Assembly: GCA_949502025.1 (NCBI GenBank)
Contig: CATBCG010000011.1
Coordinates: 1-27,037, forward strand
DNA: 27,037 nt
Source: MGBC131033 sp910585655
GTDB lineage: Bacteria; Bacillota; Clostridia; Lachnospirales; Lachnospiraceae
Reading direction: 5' to 3'
The stretch's first letter is position 1. Each line of letters begins with the position of its first letter. The notes beneath the pieces were generated by a model. The model made no database searches. It had not been told where the DNA came from and saw nothing but the letters and a program-made list of their open reading frames with translations. Positions 7,693 through 16,133 of the stretch are shown piece by piece. The translations under genes were made by a program, and so were the position numbers.

Positions 7693-9783
7693 ATGAACTA
7701 CAGAACGATGGACAACTTGGGGATTTCCCCATCTTTGCTCGGCTTTGGCTGTATGCGCTTCCCGGTGACGCCGGAAGGCAAGATTGACGAACCGGAAGCA
7801 GAAAAAATGCTTGCCAAAGCGATCGAGGCAGGCGTGACTTACTTTGACACGGCTTATCCGTATCATGACGGAACCAGCGAGCCATTCGTCGGCAAGGCGT
7901 TAAAAAAATATGACCGGGACAGCTTTTACCTGGCTACCAAACTTCCGACCTGGCTGGTTCAGACGGAAGAAGACGCTGAACGGCTTTTAAACGAGCAGCT
8001 TGAACGCCTGCAAACCGATCATATTGATTTTTATTTGCTACACGGTCTTGGAAAAGATCGTTGGGATTCTCTCAAGGCTGCCGGAATTCCGGAATGGGGC
8101 GATCGAAAAAAGGCGGAAGGCAAAATCCGTTACTTTGGTTTTTCTTTCCATGATACCTATGAGGTGTTCGAGGACATTTTAAATTACCGCGATTGGGACT
8201 TCTGCCAAATCCAGCTTAACTACATGGATACAGAGGACGGTCCTGGTCTGCGCGGCTATGAACTGGCAGAGAAAAAACAAGTGCCGCTTGTCATTATGGA
8301 ACCGATCAAGGGCGGTTCCCTGGCTTCTCTTCCAGAGGATATCAACCAACGCTTCCTGGCTGCCGATTCCAGCCGCAGCACTGCTTCCTGGGCGCTCCGC
8401 TGGATTGCTACCAAGCCAAACGTCAAAGTAATTTTAAGTGGTATGAGTACAATGGAACAGTTAGAAAATAACCTTGATACCCTTTCCGATTTTGCTCCAC
8501 TGACAGAAGCAGAAAATATGTTGATCGAGGAAGTCGCCGCCGCTATCCGCGCCAGAGTGAAAAACGGCTGTACCGGCTGCCGCTATTGTATGCCGTGTCC
8601 GGCAGGGGTAGACATTCCGAAATGCTTCTCAATCTGGAACCGTCATGCGATGTATGGCAACGATGAAAGCGCTAAAACTGCCTATTTTGAACGAACGGAG
8701 AGTTCCGCCAGAGCCGATCAGTGTGTGAAATGCGGTCAATGCGAAGCCGCCTGCCCACAGCACCTTTCCATTCGTACCGATTTGGAACAAGTGACCGCCG
8801 ATATGAACCGGCTGGCAGGAGTTTCATCACCAGAAGCCCCGACATCAAAAACCCCGGCTGCAGAAAGCGAACCGATTCCTTCTATGGACGATTTTAAGGA
8901 GGAACTAGAGCGTTCTTTCCATAAATTAAAAGAAGGCGATATGGTTTCCGGTACGGTCATGGGCGTCAGTGATACGGAAGTAGCCGTTGACTTAGGTTCT
9001 TATTCCGAAGGTATTATTCCTATCGAAGAGTTAAGCAACGATCCGCGTTTTTCGATTAAAGCAGATATCGCGGTAGGCGATCCGGTTCGCGCTTTGGTCA
9101 TCTCCGAAGACAACGGAAACGGCTCTTTGCTGCTTTCCCTGAAAAAAGCGGCGGATATCCTAGCCTGGGACGAGCTAAAGGCAGCGATGGAAGCCAGAGA
9201 AATCTTTTCTGTCAAGATAGCCGAAGCCGTGAAAGCAGGCGTTGTTACTTACCTAAAAGGTATCCGCGCCTTTATCCCGGCTTCCCACATCGGACTGACA
9301 TACGTAGAAGATTTAGAAGGAGTCGTCGGACAGACTTTAGATGTAATTATTATTACGGTCGAAGAGGAAGGAAAACGTCTGATTCTGTCTGCCAAAGAGG
9401 TTGCCAGAGACCGGGCAGAAGCAGAAAAATCCTATAAAATTTCCCATCTGCAGGTTGGTCTTGTCACAGAAGGCGTCGTAGAAAAAATCATGCCGTTCGG
9501 CGCTTTTGTACGGATGGGCGACGGGCTTTCCGGGCTGGTACACATTTCCCAGATGGCTGGCAAGCGGATCAAAACCCCGAACGAGGTCGTCAAAGAAGGC
9601 GAAACCGTTAAGGTGAAAATCATCGGTGTCAAAGATGGGAAAGTCAGCCTCAGTATGAAAGCTGTCGAGGAAAAAGAGGAAGTTGTTGAGGATATTGAGA
9701 CAGCTCCGGTAGAATACAGCTCCGGTCAGTCCGCTACTACGGGGCTTGGGGCGCTGCTTTCTAAGATTAAGTTAGATCAGTAA
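7693..9783 (+). CDS. Aldo/keto reductase - 2x[4Fe-4S] - triple S1 RNA-binding domain fusion
   Basis: One uninterrupted 696-aa frame. Residues 1-285 are an aldo/keto reductase barrel with the tetrad Asp52, Tyr57, Lys83 and His117. Residues 290-355 carry two four-Cys groups (C293/296/299/302 and C344/347/350/354) as in the Fe-S-containing clostridial reductases. A Pro/Ser/Ala linker (376-398) leads to three S1/OB-fold repeats at about 413-485, 502-570 and 585-656, the last with the classic FGAFVRM and GLVHIS motifs. A short tail ends GLGALLSKIKLDQ. The start follows AGGAGG by 8 nt. Fe-S reductases of this type normally end near residue 375, so the S1 half is extra. Clostridia are known to fuse another Fe-S enzyme, IspH, to ribosomal protein S1-like repeats. 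The S1 part suggests RNA or ribosome binding; any link to redox control is inference. Confidence 0.88.
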   Translation: MNYRTMDNLGISPSLLGFGCMRFPVTPEGKIDEPEAEKMLAKAIEAGVTYFDTAYPYHDGTSEPFVGKALKKYDRDSFYLATKLPTWLVQTEEDAERLLNEQLERLQTDHIDFYLLHGLGKDRWDSLKAAGIPEWGDRKKAEGKIRYFGFSFHDTYEVFEDILNYRDWDFCQIQLNYMDTEDGPGLRGYELAEKKQVPLVIMEPIKGGSLASLPEDINQRFLAADSSRSTASWALRWIATKPNVKVILSGMSTMEQLENNLDTLSDFAPLTEAENMLIEEVAAAIRARVKNGCTGCRYCMPCPAGVDIPKCFSIWNRHAMYGNDESAKTAYFERTESSARADQCVKCGQCEAACPQHLSIRTDLEQVTADMNRLAGVSSPEAPTSKTPAAESEPIPSMDDFKEELERSFHKLKEGDMVSGTVMGVSDTEVAVDLGSYSEGIIPIEELSNDPRFSIKADIAVGDPVRALVISEDNGNGSLLLSLKKAADILAWDELKAAMEAREIFSVKIAEAVKAGVVTYLKGIRAFIPASHIGLTYVEDLEGVVGQTLDVIIITVEEEGKRLILSAKEVARDRAEAEKSYKISHLQVGLVTEGVVEKIMPFGAFVRMGDGLSGLVHISQMAGKRIKTPNEVVKEGETVKVKIIGVKDGKVSLSMKAVEEKEEVVEDIETAPVEYSSGQSATTGLGALLSKIKLDQ

Positions 9784-9813
9784 AATGGAATCATAAATCT
9801 CCAAACACAGGAA

Positions 9814-9856
9814 ACAGGCAGCAAATTTTTTTGATTTTGCTGCCTGTCTTTCTTTT
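9814..9856 (+). terminator. Rho-independent terminator of the reductase-S1 gene
   Basis: A perfect 12-bp stem (ACAGGCAGCAAA with TTTGCTGCCTGT, 9814-9825 and 9836-9847) is followed by CTTTCTTTT. There is no T-tract on the other strand, so it serves the plus-strand gene. The restriction gene converges from 9876. Confidence 0.9.
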
Positions 9857-9875
9857 CAGTCTGATAGTTTTTCAT

Positions 9876-11864
9876 TCAAATATGATAGGCACTTGCTTCC
9901 TCTATGATATTTTTCTCATACCACTCTTTCGGCGCTTCGTTACTGTCATAAGCCTTCTCCATCATCCTATAGATTTGTGGATACTTTACATCAAACCTAA
10001 GTAACGTTTTTAGTTCTGATGTCTGTATTGGGATAATTTTCATTCCATCCACACTCTTTGTCCCATCTGCATTATAATATATCATGAATTTTCTTGCCCG
10101 AAAATCTGATATTACATTCATATTCAAAAAAGTAGTGATAAAAATACAATATGCCTCTTTATCTGGATTCTTTAAACAATACTCTCCTAAATGTCTGGAT
10201 ACCGGCTCCATTTCCATCCTACGTTGATTTGAACCATCTGCTAGTGTTGCCTCTATCAGCAATGTATGCTTTGGATATTGCTTTGTCTCCTCATAGTTCC
10301 AGACAATATCTGCCTCTCCTCCTCCCGCATGTGTTCTTGGTAGCAAATCCGCTTCTAAAGACAAGTTCATATATTCCAGAACATTACCTTGTTTCTCACT
10401 GATGATATACCATGTAATCCCAAGAATATACTCAAAAATAGTAGGAATATCTGCATTATCTGTCACTATACTCCGAATTTCCTCGTCATTTCTCTCCTCA
10501 AAATAGCTAAGTAACTCTATAATGGTATCTTTTGGAAATCTTTCTTCCACTAATTTCCGGAAACGAATATATCGTTCCTCCTCCATTATTTTATGTGCAG
10601 ATGCTTTGTTCCCTATAGGTTTCCCAAAAAACTGCTCTAATTCATGATATAAACGCTTCTCATGAATTTTTAAGCATGGGTGAATTTCTTCCAATGTAAC
10701 ATCTTTCTGTAATAATTCTGTTTTTTCAAATGCAAAAGATAATAATTTCTCTGAAATATCCTTTATATAACAATTTGGAAGTACATCTAATCTTATTTTC
10801 TGATCCTCATACAATACCAAATCCGTCAATTTAAAATAACGTCTGTTTAAATCAAAATAATCGGAAAGCGTTGCCTTCGCTTTAAACAAATGTATAATTT
10901 TAAAAAACTCCTCCTTAAACTGCTCCTCCTTCTCTACACTTAAAATAGGTACTGCATTTAAAATAGATAAACCTTCTCTGCGAATCACGCTTCTTGTGTT
11001 GCTTTTAAAAAAATAATTTCTCCAAGCTCCTCCCACTTTACTGTTTGTCAATTTTTTCGTTGCATCATACAATTCCAGGGCAAGGTTTTCCTTCCGGAAT
11101 ACGATCTCATATAACAGCCGATACAATTTATAATAAGGTCTGTCATATTTTGCACTTTTTCGGTTCATTCCAACAGTGCAGATCAATTCTTCTGTAACTT
11201 CCTCTTTTTGCAATAATGCCAAAGCCTGTTGATAATTTTCCATCCCCATAAGAACAGATAAAATCGCTGCTTCTACCTGCAAGTTTTCTGTTCTGGAAGA
11301 TATGATATGCTTTAAAATAGTATTAGTAGTTTTTTCATCCACACATAGCGGAAGCAAATACGTAAATTCCTCATAAGTAAGATAATTTGCTTTATTTATC
11401 AAGTATAAAAACACAACAAACGGTCGAACTACCTTTCCATTCACCTCATTAGAAGTTTTTAATAACTGTTTCAAATATAAATAGCTATCTTTGGGAATTT
11501 CCAACAAATTATCCGATGTAAAATCTCCTGTTTCTGCAATTTTTAGCAATGCTTCTCCAGCCTCTGTAAGGCAACGCTCATCATCTAATAAACCAATATC
11601 CCGCAATCCTGAAGTTTTTTCCCTTGCATCTTTATCTGGTCTTGGAGCATCCCCCTTTACAAAACCTCTGCTTTTTAAAAATCCATAATATTCTTTCTGG
11701 AAATCGTTATTTCCTGACCATTCTCTGTCTTGGTTTTCCGACAGCGCCCTAAATTCCCTCAATAATGCCAACTGCAGCTCGATATTCATATTAAACTTAT
11801 CTGTCCGATAACTAGTAGTCCCGATAGACCAACAATAGCTCCGAAACCCTATTCTATCTGCCAT
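9876..11864 (-). CDS. Type IIS restriction endonuclease, AlwI family
   Basis: This 662-aa protein carries SIGTTSYRT near the N-terminus (residues 13-21), the typical opening of AlwI-family type IIS enzymes. A PD-(D/E)xK-like core lies near the C-terminus: GGGEADIVW (Asp519), then LLIEATL (Glu538), with Thr at the usual Lys position. The long middle part probably recognises DNA. AlwI itself binds GGATC and cuts a few bases away; the site of this enzyme cannot be read from sequence. Start ATG 11864 follows AAGGAGA by 8 nt, 18 bp after the methylase stop, so the order is methylase then nuclease in one operon. AT-richness well above the neighbouring genes on either side points to recent acquisition. 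Confidence 0.87.
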   Translation of the reverse strand: MADRIGFRSYCWSIGTTSYRTDKFNMNIELQLALLREFRALSENQDREWSGNNDFQKEYYGFLKSRGFVKGDAPRPDKDAREKTSGLRDIGLLDDERCLTEAGEALLKIAETGDFTSDNLLEIPKDSYLYLKQLLKTSNEVNGKVVRPFVVFLYLINKANYLTYEEFTYLLPLCVDEKTTNTILKHIISSRTENLQVEAAILSVLMGMENYQQALALLQKEEVTEELICTVGMNRKSAKYDRPYYKLYRLLYEIVFRKENLALELYDATKKLTNSKVGGAWRNYFFKSNTRSVIRREGLSILNAVPILSVEKEEQFKEEFFKIIHLFKAKATLSDYFDLNRRYFKLTDLVLYEDQKIRLDVLPNCYIKDISEKLLSFAFEKTELLQKDVTLEEIHPCLKIHEKRLYHELEQFFGKPIGNKASAHKIMEEERYIRFRKLVEERFPKDTIIELLSYFEERNDEEIRSIVTDNADIPTIFEYILGITWYIISEKQGNVLEYMNLSLEADLLPRTHAGGGEADIVWNYEETKQYPKHTLLIEATLADGSNQRRMEMEPVSRHLGEYCLKNPDKEAYCIFITTFLNMNVISDFRARKFMIYYNADGTKSVDGMKIIPIQTSELKTLLRFDVKYPQIYRMMEKAYDSNEAPKEWYEKNIIEEASAYHI

Positions 11865-11882
11865 AGTTCCGTCTCCTTTTCC

Positions 11883-14021
11883 CTATTCTTCTATTGTATA
11901 ATTGACTATCAACACCTCTTTTGTAATCCCCTCCCGTTGCGTATGATAGTTAGAATTAGAATAATCATAGTTCAATTCGATCATATGAAATCGTTCATTT
12001 CTATTTATCCAGTCTGCCAAAATATCATTCTTCTTTCCCTTGCTCTCTAATACATTAGATAATGCAAACCGTATTCCCTCTTCATCTAACTGTTCTAAAT
12101 ATTCCAATAAATCTCGCTCGTCTTTCTCTGTCCAGCCTTCCTGCTCATTATAACTTGCACAGGTAATCAAATAAGGTGGATCTACATAAAAAAAGCTTTT
12201 GTCCGTAAAATCCTCTCTCGCTATTTCTCTAAAATCCTGCTTTGTAAACTTATAATCACCACTCTTGATTCTATCTAAAAAATGTACTAACTTTTTTTGC
12301 ATATTAGAATTAAAATCTCTTTTTCCAACTGGTAAATTAAACTTCCCTTTTCGGTTAAAACGAATTTGATTATTAAAGGAGTATACCAAAAGCAGATAAA
12401 GCATTAAATAATATTCGTCATTTTTTTCTGTATATTGATTAAATTCCTCTCTTAGCCTATAATATCCCTCTCTATTATAACTAGACAACCCTTTTGAGCT
12501 TTCACACCCATAATATTTATAACCATTTTCACACACTAATGACAGATTGTATTTCTTGATCGCAGCATAAAGCCACTGAAAAATTTCTTCCTTTGACAAA
12601 CGCTTTAGAGTATTTAGCAAACCTATCAAATATCCATTAGAATCGTTAAATAAAACTTTGTTACAATTCACATTAATTCCTACATTACAGCCACCACAAA
12701 ATAAATCTACTACACAATCGATATCCGGAGGAAAAAACGGTAAAATCTGAGGGAGCAGCTTATACTTTCCTCCTGTATAATTCAATGCAGACGGAATCAG
12801 CTTTTTTTTCGATTCATAACAAGTACATAAAAACAGTCTTTCCTGATTTTCCTTTATATTAGACTTTCCTGCTGAAAAAGCTTTATAATTTTCTACAAAT
12901 ACTTTTACGATGCCTTTTTTTTGCAATATTCTCCAAATATCTTTATCACTTATTTTTGCATTAGAACGTTCATCCCCTTTTTCAGCCATATTGTTATATG
13001 ACAATAAAATATATCGTGCCTGAATAGAATCTATCAGCCGTTCAAAAGCTTCTACTGCCTTTTTGGTACAATAATCACTTTTCAGTTTACTCCGATCCAT
13101 TTTTCTAGCCACTCCAAATACTTTTGGCTTTTTCCATTCTGCAACATTTTCCAGCAAATGATAGGCGTCGCAATATTGTCGGGAATTATATGGTGGATCA
13201 ATATAAACCAAATCAGCTTCTATTTTCAATACAAGCTCATTTGTATCCAAGTGGTAACAAACATTATTCTCATTTAACTGTTCCTCTGGTTGTGGCACAG
13301 CTAATTCTAAATGTTTTTCAAATCGTATCCCTTGTCGATAAGCATCGTAATGACCACAAGTATTGGCGATTTTATCCATAGCATATAAAAGGGACGTAAT
13401 CAGCAATGCCCTTTCCTTTTTATTCAATTCTCCTCTGCTATATTTTTGTTCAATGTCCTCTCTTATGTACCCGATTTTTCTGCAATCCTCTAAAGAAAAA
13501 TAGGTATTCGCAAAGTTTTCACTCATATAGTTGTCGGTTGTCACCACAGTATCGTTATACCTTTGAACCAACTCTACTATCTTTTCTTTAGAATATGGCT
13601 CACTGCTAAACCATGCCACATGGCAAATATAATTACTATACATATTATCATTGATAATCAACTTTTTATCTGTAAACGCGGAGGCAACGGCTCCGGTTCC
13701 TGCAAAAATATCTGCTACTATATTGACATTTTTACACTCTGTTTTTACCACTTCTGTTATAAAAGGAAGTAATTTGTACTTATTGCCCAAATACCTCCGA
13801 TTATTTATTTTGATGGTTTTATAAGATGGTTTTATCTCCAATTTTTCTTTAAGCTGGTTTTTCTTAATATATTCTTTTAATTTTTCATATACGGCATCCG
13901 TCCATAAAACTTTCCCGTTTTCATTTACTGCAACCTCGACTACCTTGCTATCTTTTAAATAATATAAATACGATCTGGAAATATCTAATTTCTTTGCCAT
14001 CTGGATTGCCGTATAATTCAT
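11883..14021 (-). CDS. Double D12-class DNA adenine methyltransferase with N-terminal HTH (M.FokI-like)
   Basis: This 712-aa fusion contains two complete N6-adenine methylases. The first has YLGNKYKLLP (77-86), DIFAGTG (104-110) and DPPYNSRQY (275-283). The second has YTGGKYKLLP (415-424), DLFCGGCNVG (439-448) and DPPY (614-617). M.FokI has the same two-domain plan, with one domain per strand of an asymmetric site, which fits an AlwI-type nuclease as partner. Residues 1-50 resemble a MerR/excisionase-type helix-turn-helix (IQMAKKLDISRSYLYYL), which could recognise DNA or repress its own promoter (inference). ATG 14021 is preferred over 14036 because GAGGGG lies just upstream of it. Low GC compared with its flanks. 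Confidence 0.88.
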   Translation of the reverse strand: MNYTAIQMAKKLDISRSYLYYLKDSKVVEVAVNENGKVLWTDAVYEKLKEYIKKNQLKEKLEIKPSYKTIKINNRRYLGNKYKLLPFITEVVKTECKNVNIVADIFAGTGAVASAFTDKKLIINDNMYSNYICHVAWFSSEPYSKEKIVELVQRYNDTVVTTDNYMSENFANTYFSLEDCRKIGYIREDIEQKYSRGELNKKERALLITSLLYAMDKIANTCGHYDAYRQGIRFEKHLELAVPQPEEQLNENNVCYHLDTNELVLKIEADLVYIDPPYNSRQYCDAYHLLENVAEWKKPKVFGVARKMDRSKLKSDYCTKKAVEAFERLIDSIQARYILLSYNNMAEKGDERSNAKISDKDIWRILQKKGIVKVFVENYKAFSAGKSNIKENQERLFLCTCYESKKKLIPSALNYTGGKYKLLPQILPFFPPDIDCVVDLFCGGCNVGINVNCNKVLFNDSNGYLIGLLNTLKRLSKEEIFQWLYAAIKKYNLSLVCENGYKYYGCESSKGLSSYNREGYYRLREEFNQYTEKNDEYYLMLYLLLVYSFNNQIRFNRKGKFNLPVGKRDFNSNMQKKLVHFLDRIKSGDYKFTKQDFREIAREDFTDKSFFYVDPPYLITCASYNEQEGWTEKDERDLLEYLEQLDEEGIRFALSNVLESKGKKNDILADWINRNERFHMIELNYDYSNSNYHTQREGITKEVLIVNYTIEE

Positions 14022-14078
14022 TATATTCCCCTCCATTTATGCAACACATTTTATCTTATATTAGACACTTTTTACTTT

Positions 14079-14106
14079 ATTATATCATAGAAATCAGGAT
14101 ATTCAA
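14079..14106 (-). promoter_or_regulatory. Promoter of the restriction-modification operon
   Basis: On the minus strand, TTGAAT (14101-14106) and TATAAT (14079-14084) are 16 bp apart, about 58 bp before the methylase start. It is back to back with the SCIFF promoter at 14154. Confidence 0.7.
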
Positions 14107-14153
14107 GTTTTATCTCAATAAATCATGCACCGGTTCAGATGCTAAACATCTAC

Positions 14154-14182
14154 TTGACAACACCTCTTCGCTGATCTATACT
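14154..14182 (+). promoter_or_regulatory. Strong sigma-A promoter of the SCIFF gene
   Basis: A consensus TTGACA (14154-14159) and TATACT (14177-14182) are separated by the optimal 17 bp. The leader to ATG 14259 is about 70 nt and ends in AGGAGA, 8 nt before the start. Confidence 0.8.
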
Positions 14183-14258
14183 TCTCCATATAGAAAGGCG
14201 TTTCAACAGCCTTCTTACTATTCCAAAACAAAAATAAAACGAACAGGAGATTTCCAAA

Positions 14259-14405
14259 ATGAAGAGAATCAAAACCATTGAAACCCGCAGCCTGCAGGCG
14301 AGCGTAACCACCGGTGGATGCGGCGAGTGCCAAACCTCCTGCCAATCTGCCTGCAAGACCTCTTGCGGCGTAGCAAACCAGCCTTGTGAGAACCACAAGC
14401 AGTAA
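14259..14405 (+). CDS. SCIFF ranthipeptide precursor (six cysteines in forty-five residues)
   Basis: A 48-aa peptide whose C-terminal half has six Cys at 21, 24, 28, 32, 36 and 43, within GECQTSCQSACKTSC and the conserved NQPCEN. The N-terminal MKRIKTIETRSL is the conserved leader of SCIFF peptides, which are near-universal in Clostridia. The adjacent radical-SAM enzyme makes a sulfur-to-alpha-carbon thioether; a Cys-Thr link is reported for the Clostridium thermocellum homologue. The biological function of the mature product is still unclear; signalling or quorum-like roles have been proposed for ranthipeptides. The gene has its own strong promoter and ribosome site and is followed by a hairpin before the maturase. 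It was found by reading the sequence, as it is very short. Confidence 0.95.
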   Translation: MKRIKTIETRSLQASVTTGGCGECQTSCQSACKTSCGVANQPCENHKQ

Positions 14406-14422
14406 GCAATAGGAAACGCACG

Positions 14423-14460
14423 GAAAAAGTGGGACTGCTTTCGCTTGCAGCCCCATTTTT
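14423..14460 (+). terminator. Hairpin with T-tract between SCIFF gene and maturase (attenuator)
   Basis: The arms aaaaagtgggactgc and gcagccccattttt pair with one bulge and one mismatch around a short loop. The 3' arm ends in five T. It probably ends most SCIFF transcripts and lets a fraction continue to the maturase, giving more precursor than enzyme (inference). Confidence 0.7.
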
Positions 14461-14525
14461 CTATGCCCGCCCTAGCTTTTGCGGCAATCGGGCGTTTATT
14501 GATTAAGGAGGAACATAACGCGATT

Positions 14526-15992
14526 ATGGTACATCAATACCACTTAAACGGCTATCATATTGTTTTAGATACCTGCAGCGGCTCTGTTCATGCGGTAGAC
14601 GAAGTTGCTTATGATATGATTGACCTTTACCAAAAACATATTATCAAACAAGAACCGCTTCCGGTCGCTGCTTCCGACGCCCGCGCTTACATTCTCTCTA
14701 CTCTGGCAGAGCGACATCAGGACAAGCCGGACGTCAGCCAGCAGGAACTGGAAGAATGCCTGGAGGACATTGAAACACTCCGACAGGAGGGAAAGTTGTT
14801 TACCCCGGATGCCTACGAGCATCTGGCTCTTGATTATAAAAACAACAGCAAGGTAATCAAGGCGCTTTGTCTGCATGTAGCGCATACCTGCAACTTGAAC
14901 TGCAGCTACTGCTTTGCCAGCCAGGGGAACTATCATGGAGAGCGTGAGTTAATGAGCTTTGAAACCGGAAAACAGGCATTGGATTTTTTAATTGCTCATT
15001 CAGGAGGACGCACCAATCTGGAAGTAGACTTTTTTGGCGGGGAGCCTCTGATGAATTGGCAGGTCGTCAAGCAACTGGTAGCCTATGCCCGTTCCCAGGA
15101 GCCGATTCACCATAAAAAATTCCGCTTTACTCTCACTACAAACGGAGTTTGCTTAGATGATGAGGTAATCGAATTTGCCAACCGGGAAATGCACAACGTT
15201 GTTCTTTCTCTGGACGGACGCAAAGAAGTTCATGACCGCTTTCGTGTCACTCATAGCGGTCAGGGCAGCTATGATAAGATTGTGCCAAAATTTCAGGAGC
15301 TGGTTCGCCGCCGATGCAGCGATCAGGAAAATCCGACTGGTAATAAAAGCTATTATATGCGAGGAACCTTTACCCATTATAATACGGATTTTACAAAGGA
15401 TATTCTGCATATGGCAGATTTGGGGTTCCGTGAACTAAGCATGGAACCCGTCGTCTGCTCTCCTTCTGAACCGCAGGCGCTGACCGAAGAGGATCTTCCG
15501 ATACTCTTTGCTCAATATGAGCTGCTTGCCAAAGAGATGATCCAACGTCAAAAAGAAGATCGGGGCTTTACTTTTTATCACTATATTCTGGATTTAAAGC
15601 ATGGTCCTTGTATTTACAAACGAGTTTCCGGCTGCGGATCCGGAACCGAATACATGGCTGTCACCCCATCGGGCGAGCTGTTTCCATGCCATCAGTTTGT
15701 AGGCGATCCTCGCTACAGTCTCGGCAATATCTGGGATGGCGTTACCAATCTTGCCGTCCAGGACGAATTCCGAAGCTGCAACGCCTACAGCCGCCCAGAG
15801 TGTAAAGACTGTTGGGCGCAGCTTTATTGCGCCGGAGGCTGTGCCGCCAATGCCTATCATGCTTCCGGAACTGTCCAGGGTATTTATGATTATGGCTGCC
15901 GTCTGTTCCGCAAACGGATGGAATGCGCCGTTATGGTGCAGGTGGCTTTGGGATTAGAAGCAGGATTCTCCGCCTGCGGTGGGTCGCTTTAG
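14526..15992 (+). CDS. SCIFF peptide maturase, radical SAM/SPASM thioether synthase
   Basis: This 488-aa enzyme has an N-terminal domain (about 1-105) opening MVHQYHLNGYHIVLD, which in this family acts as the leader-binding RRE-like part. A radical SAM core follows, with CNLNCSYC (Cys122, 126, 129) and FFGGEP (169-174). A C-terminal SPASM/twitch region is rich in Cys (370, 388, 418, 426, 429, 435, 439, 458) for two auxiliary Fe-S clusters. I chose ATG 14526 because homologues start there; AAGGAGG lies 14 nt upstream, somewhat far. An upstream frame to 14445 would begin inside the hairpin. The last few codons and stop (GSL, TAG at 15990) fall within a dispersed repeat, so the extreme C-terminus may be repeat-derived. 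Confidence 0.93.
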   Translation: MVHQYHLNGYHIVLDTCSGSVHAVDEVAYDMIDLYQKHIIKQEPLPVAASDARAYILSTLAERHQDKPDVSQQELEECLEDIETLRQEGKLFTPDAYEHLALDYKNNSKVIKALCLHVAHTCNLNCSYCFASQGNYHGERELMSFETGKQALDFLIAHSGGRTNLEVDFFGGEPLMNWQVVKQLVAYARSQEPIHHKKFRFTLTTNGVCLDDEVIEFANREMHNVVLSLDGRKEVHDRFRVTHSGQGSYDKIVPKFQELVRRRCSDQENPTGNKSYYMRGTFTHYNTDFTKDILHMADLGFRELSMEPVVCSPSEPQALTEEDLPILFAQYELLAKEMIQRQKEDRGFTFYHYILDLKHGPCIYKRVSGCGSGTEYMAVTPSGELFPCHQFVGDPRYSLGNIWDGVTNLAVQDEFRSCNAYSRPECKDCWAQLYCAGGCAANAYHASGTVQGIYDYGCRLFRKRMECAVMVQVALGLEAGFSACGGSL

Positions 15993-16077
15993 CGACATGT
16001 TACTGCTCCGCCGCAGTGCGATCCTGCCCGGAGGGCTTTTTGTATGATAGGGAAGTTTGGAGAACTTTCCTATCATA
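15973..16077. repeat. Dispersed repeat, copy 1 (intact, with terminal palindrome)
   Basis: This copy shares gtcgctttagcgacatgtta and the following gctcc-ccgcagt-cg block, plus gaactttcctatcata, with 26832-26912. It consists of a small hairpin (GTCGC/GCGAC), a short GC stem with T5 and a long palindrome at 16043-16077 (TATGATAGG with CCTATCATA). It starts inside the last codons of the maturase. Compared with copy 2 it has about 24 extra bases that supply the left palindrome arm. Confidence 0.75.
16026..16041 (+). terminator. Probable terminator of the SCIFF maturase gene
   Basis: A short GCCC/GGGC stem with loop GGA is followed by five T, inside the dispersed repeat. The stem is weak, but the longer palindrome just downstream (16043-16077) may help end transcription. 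Confidence 0.45.
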
Positions 16078-16078
16078 T

Positions 16079-16131
16079 AAAAAAGAACAGCCGGGCAGAG
16101 AAGCTTTTTAGAGCATCTGCCTGGCTGTTCT
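16079..16131 (-). terminator. Terminator of the carboxylesterase gene, probably bidirectional
   Basis: A 16-bp stem (16084-16099 with 16116-16131, one mismatch or G-U pair) lies 3 bp past the esterase stop. Read on the minus strand it is followed by six T (16084-16079). On the plus strand the stem also forms, with a weaker T-rich tail. Confidence 0.85.
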
Positions 16132-16133
16132 AT

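Noticed and set aside
14142..14456. 104-codon minus-strand frame across the SCIFF gene
   Set aside because: It is antisense to the SCIFF peptide and hairpin; the six-Cys SCIFF frame is the conserved one.
14445..14525. 27-residue N-terminal extension of the SCIFF maturase
   Set aside because: It begins inside the hairpin and lacks a ribosome site; homologues start at the MVHQYHLNGY segment.
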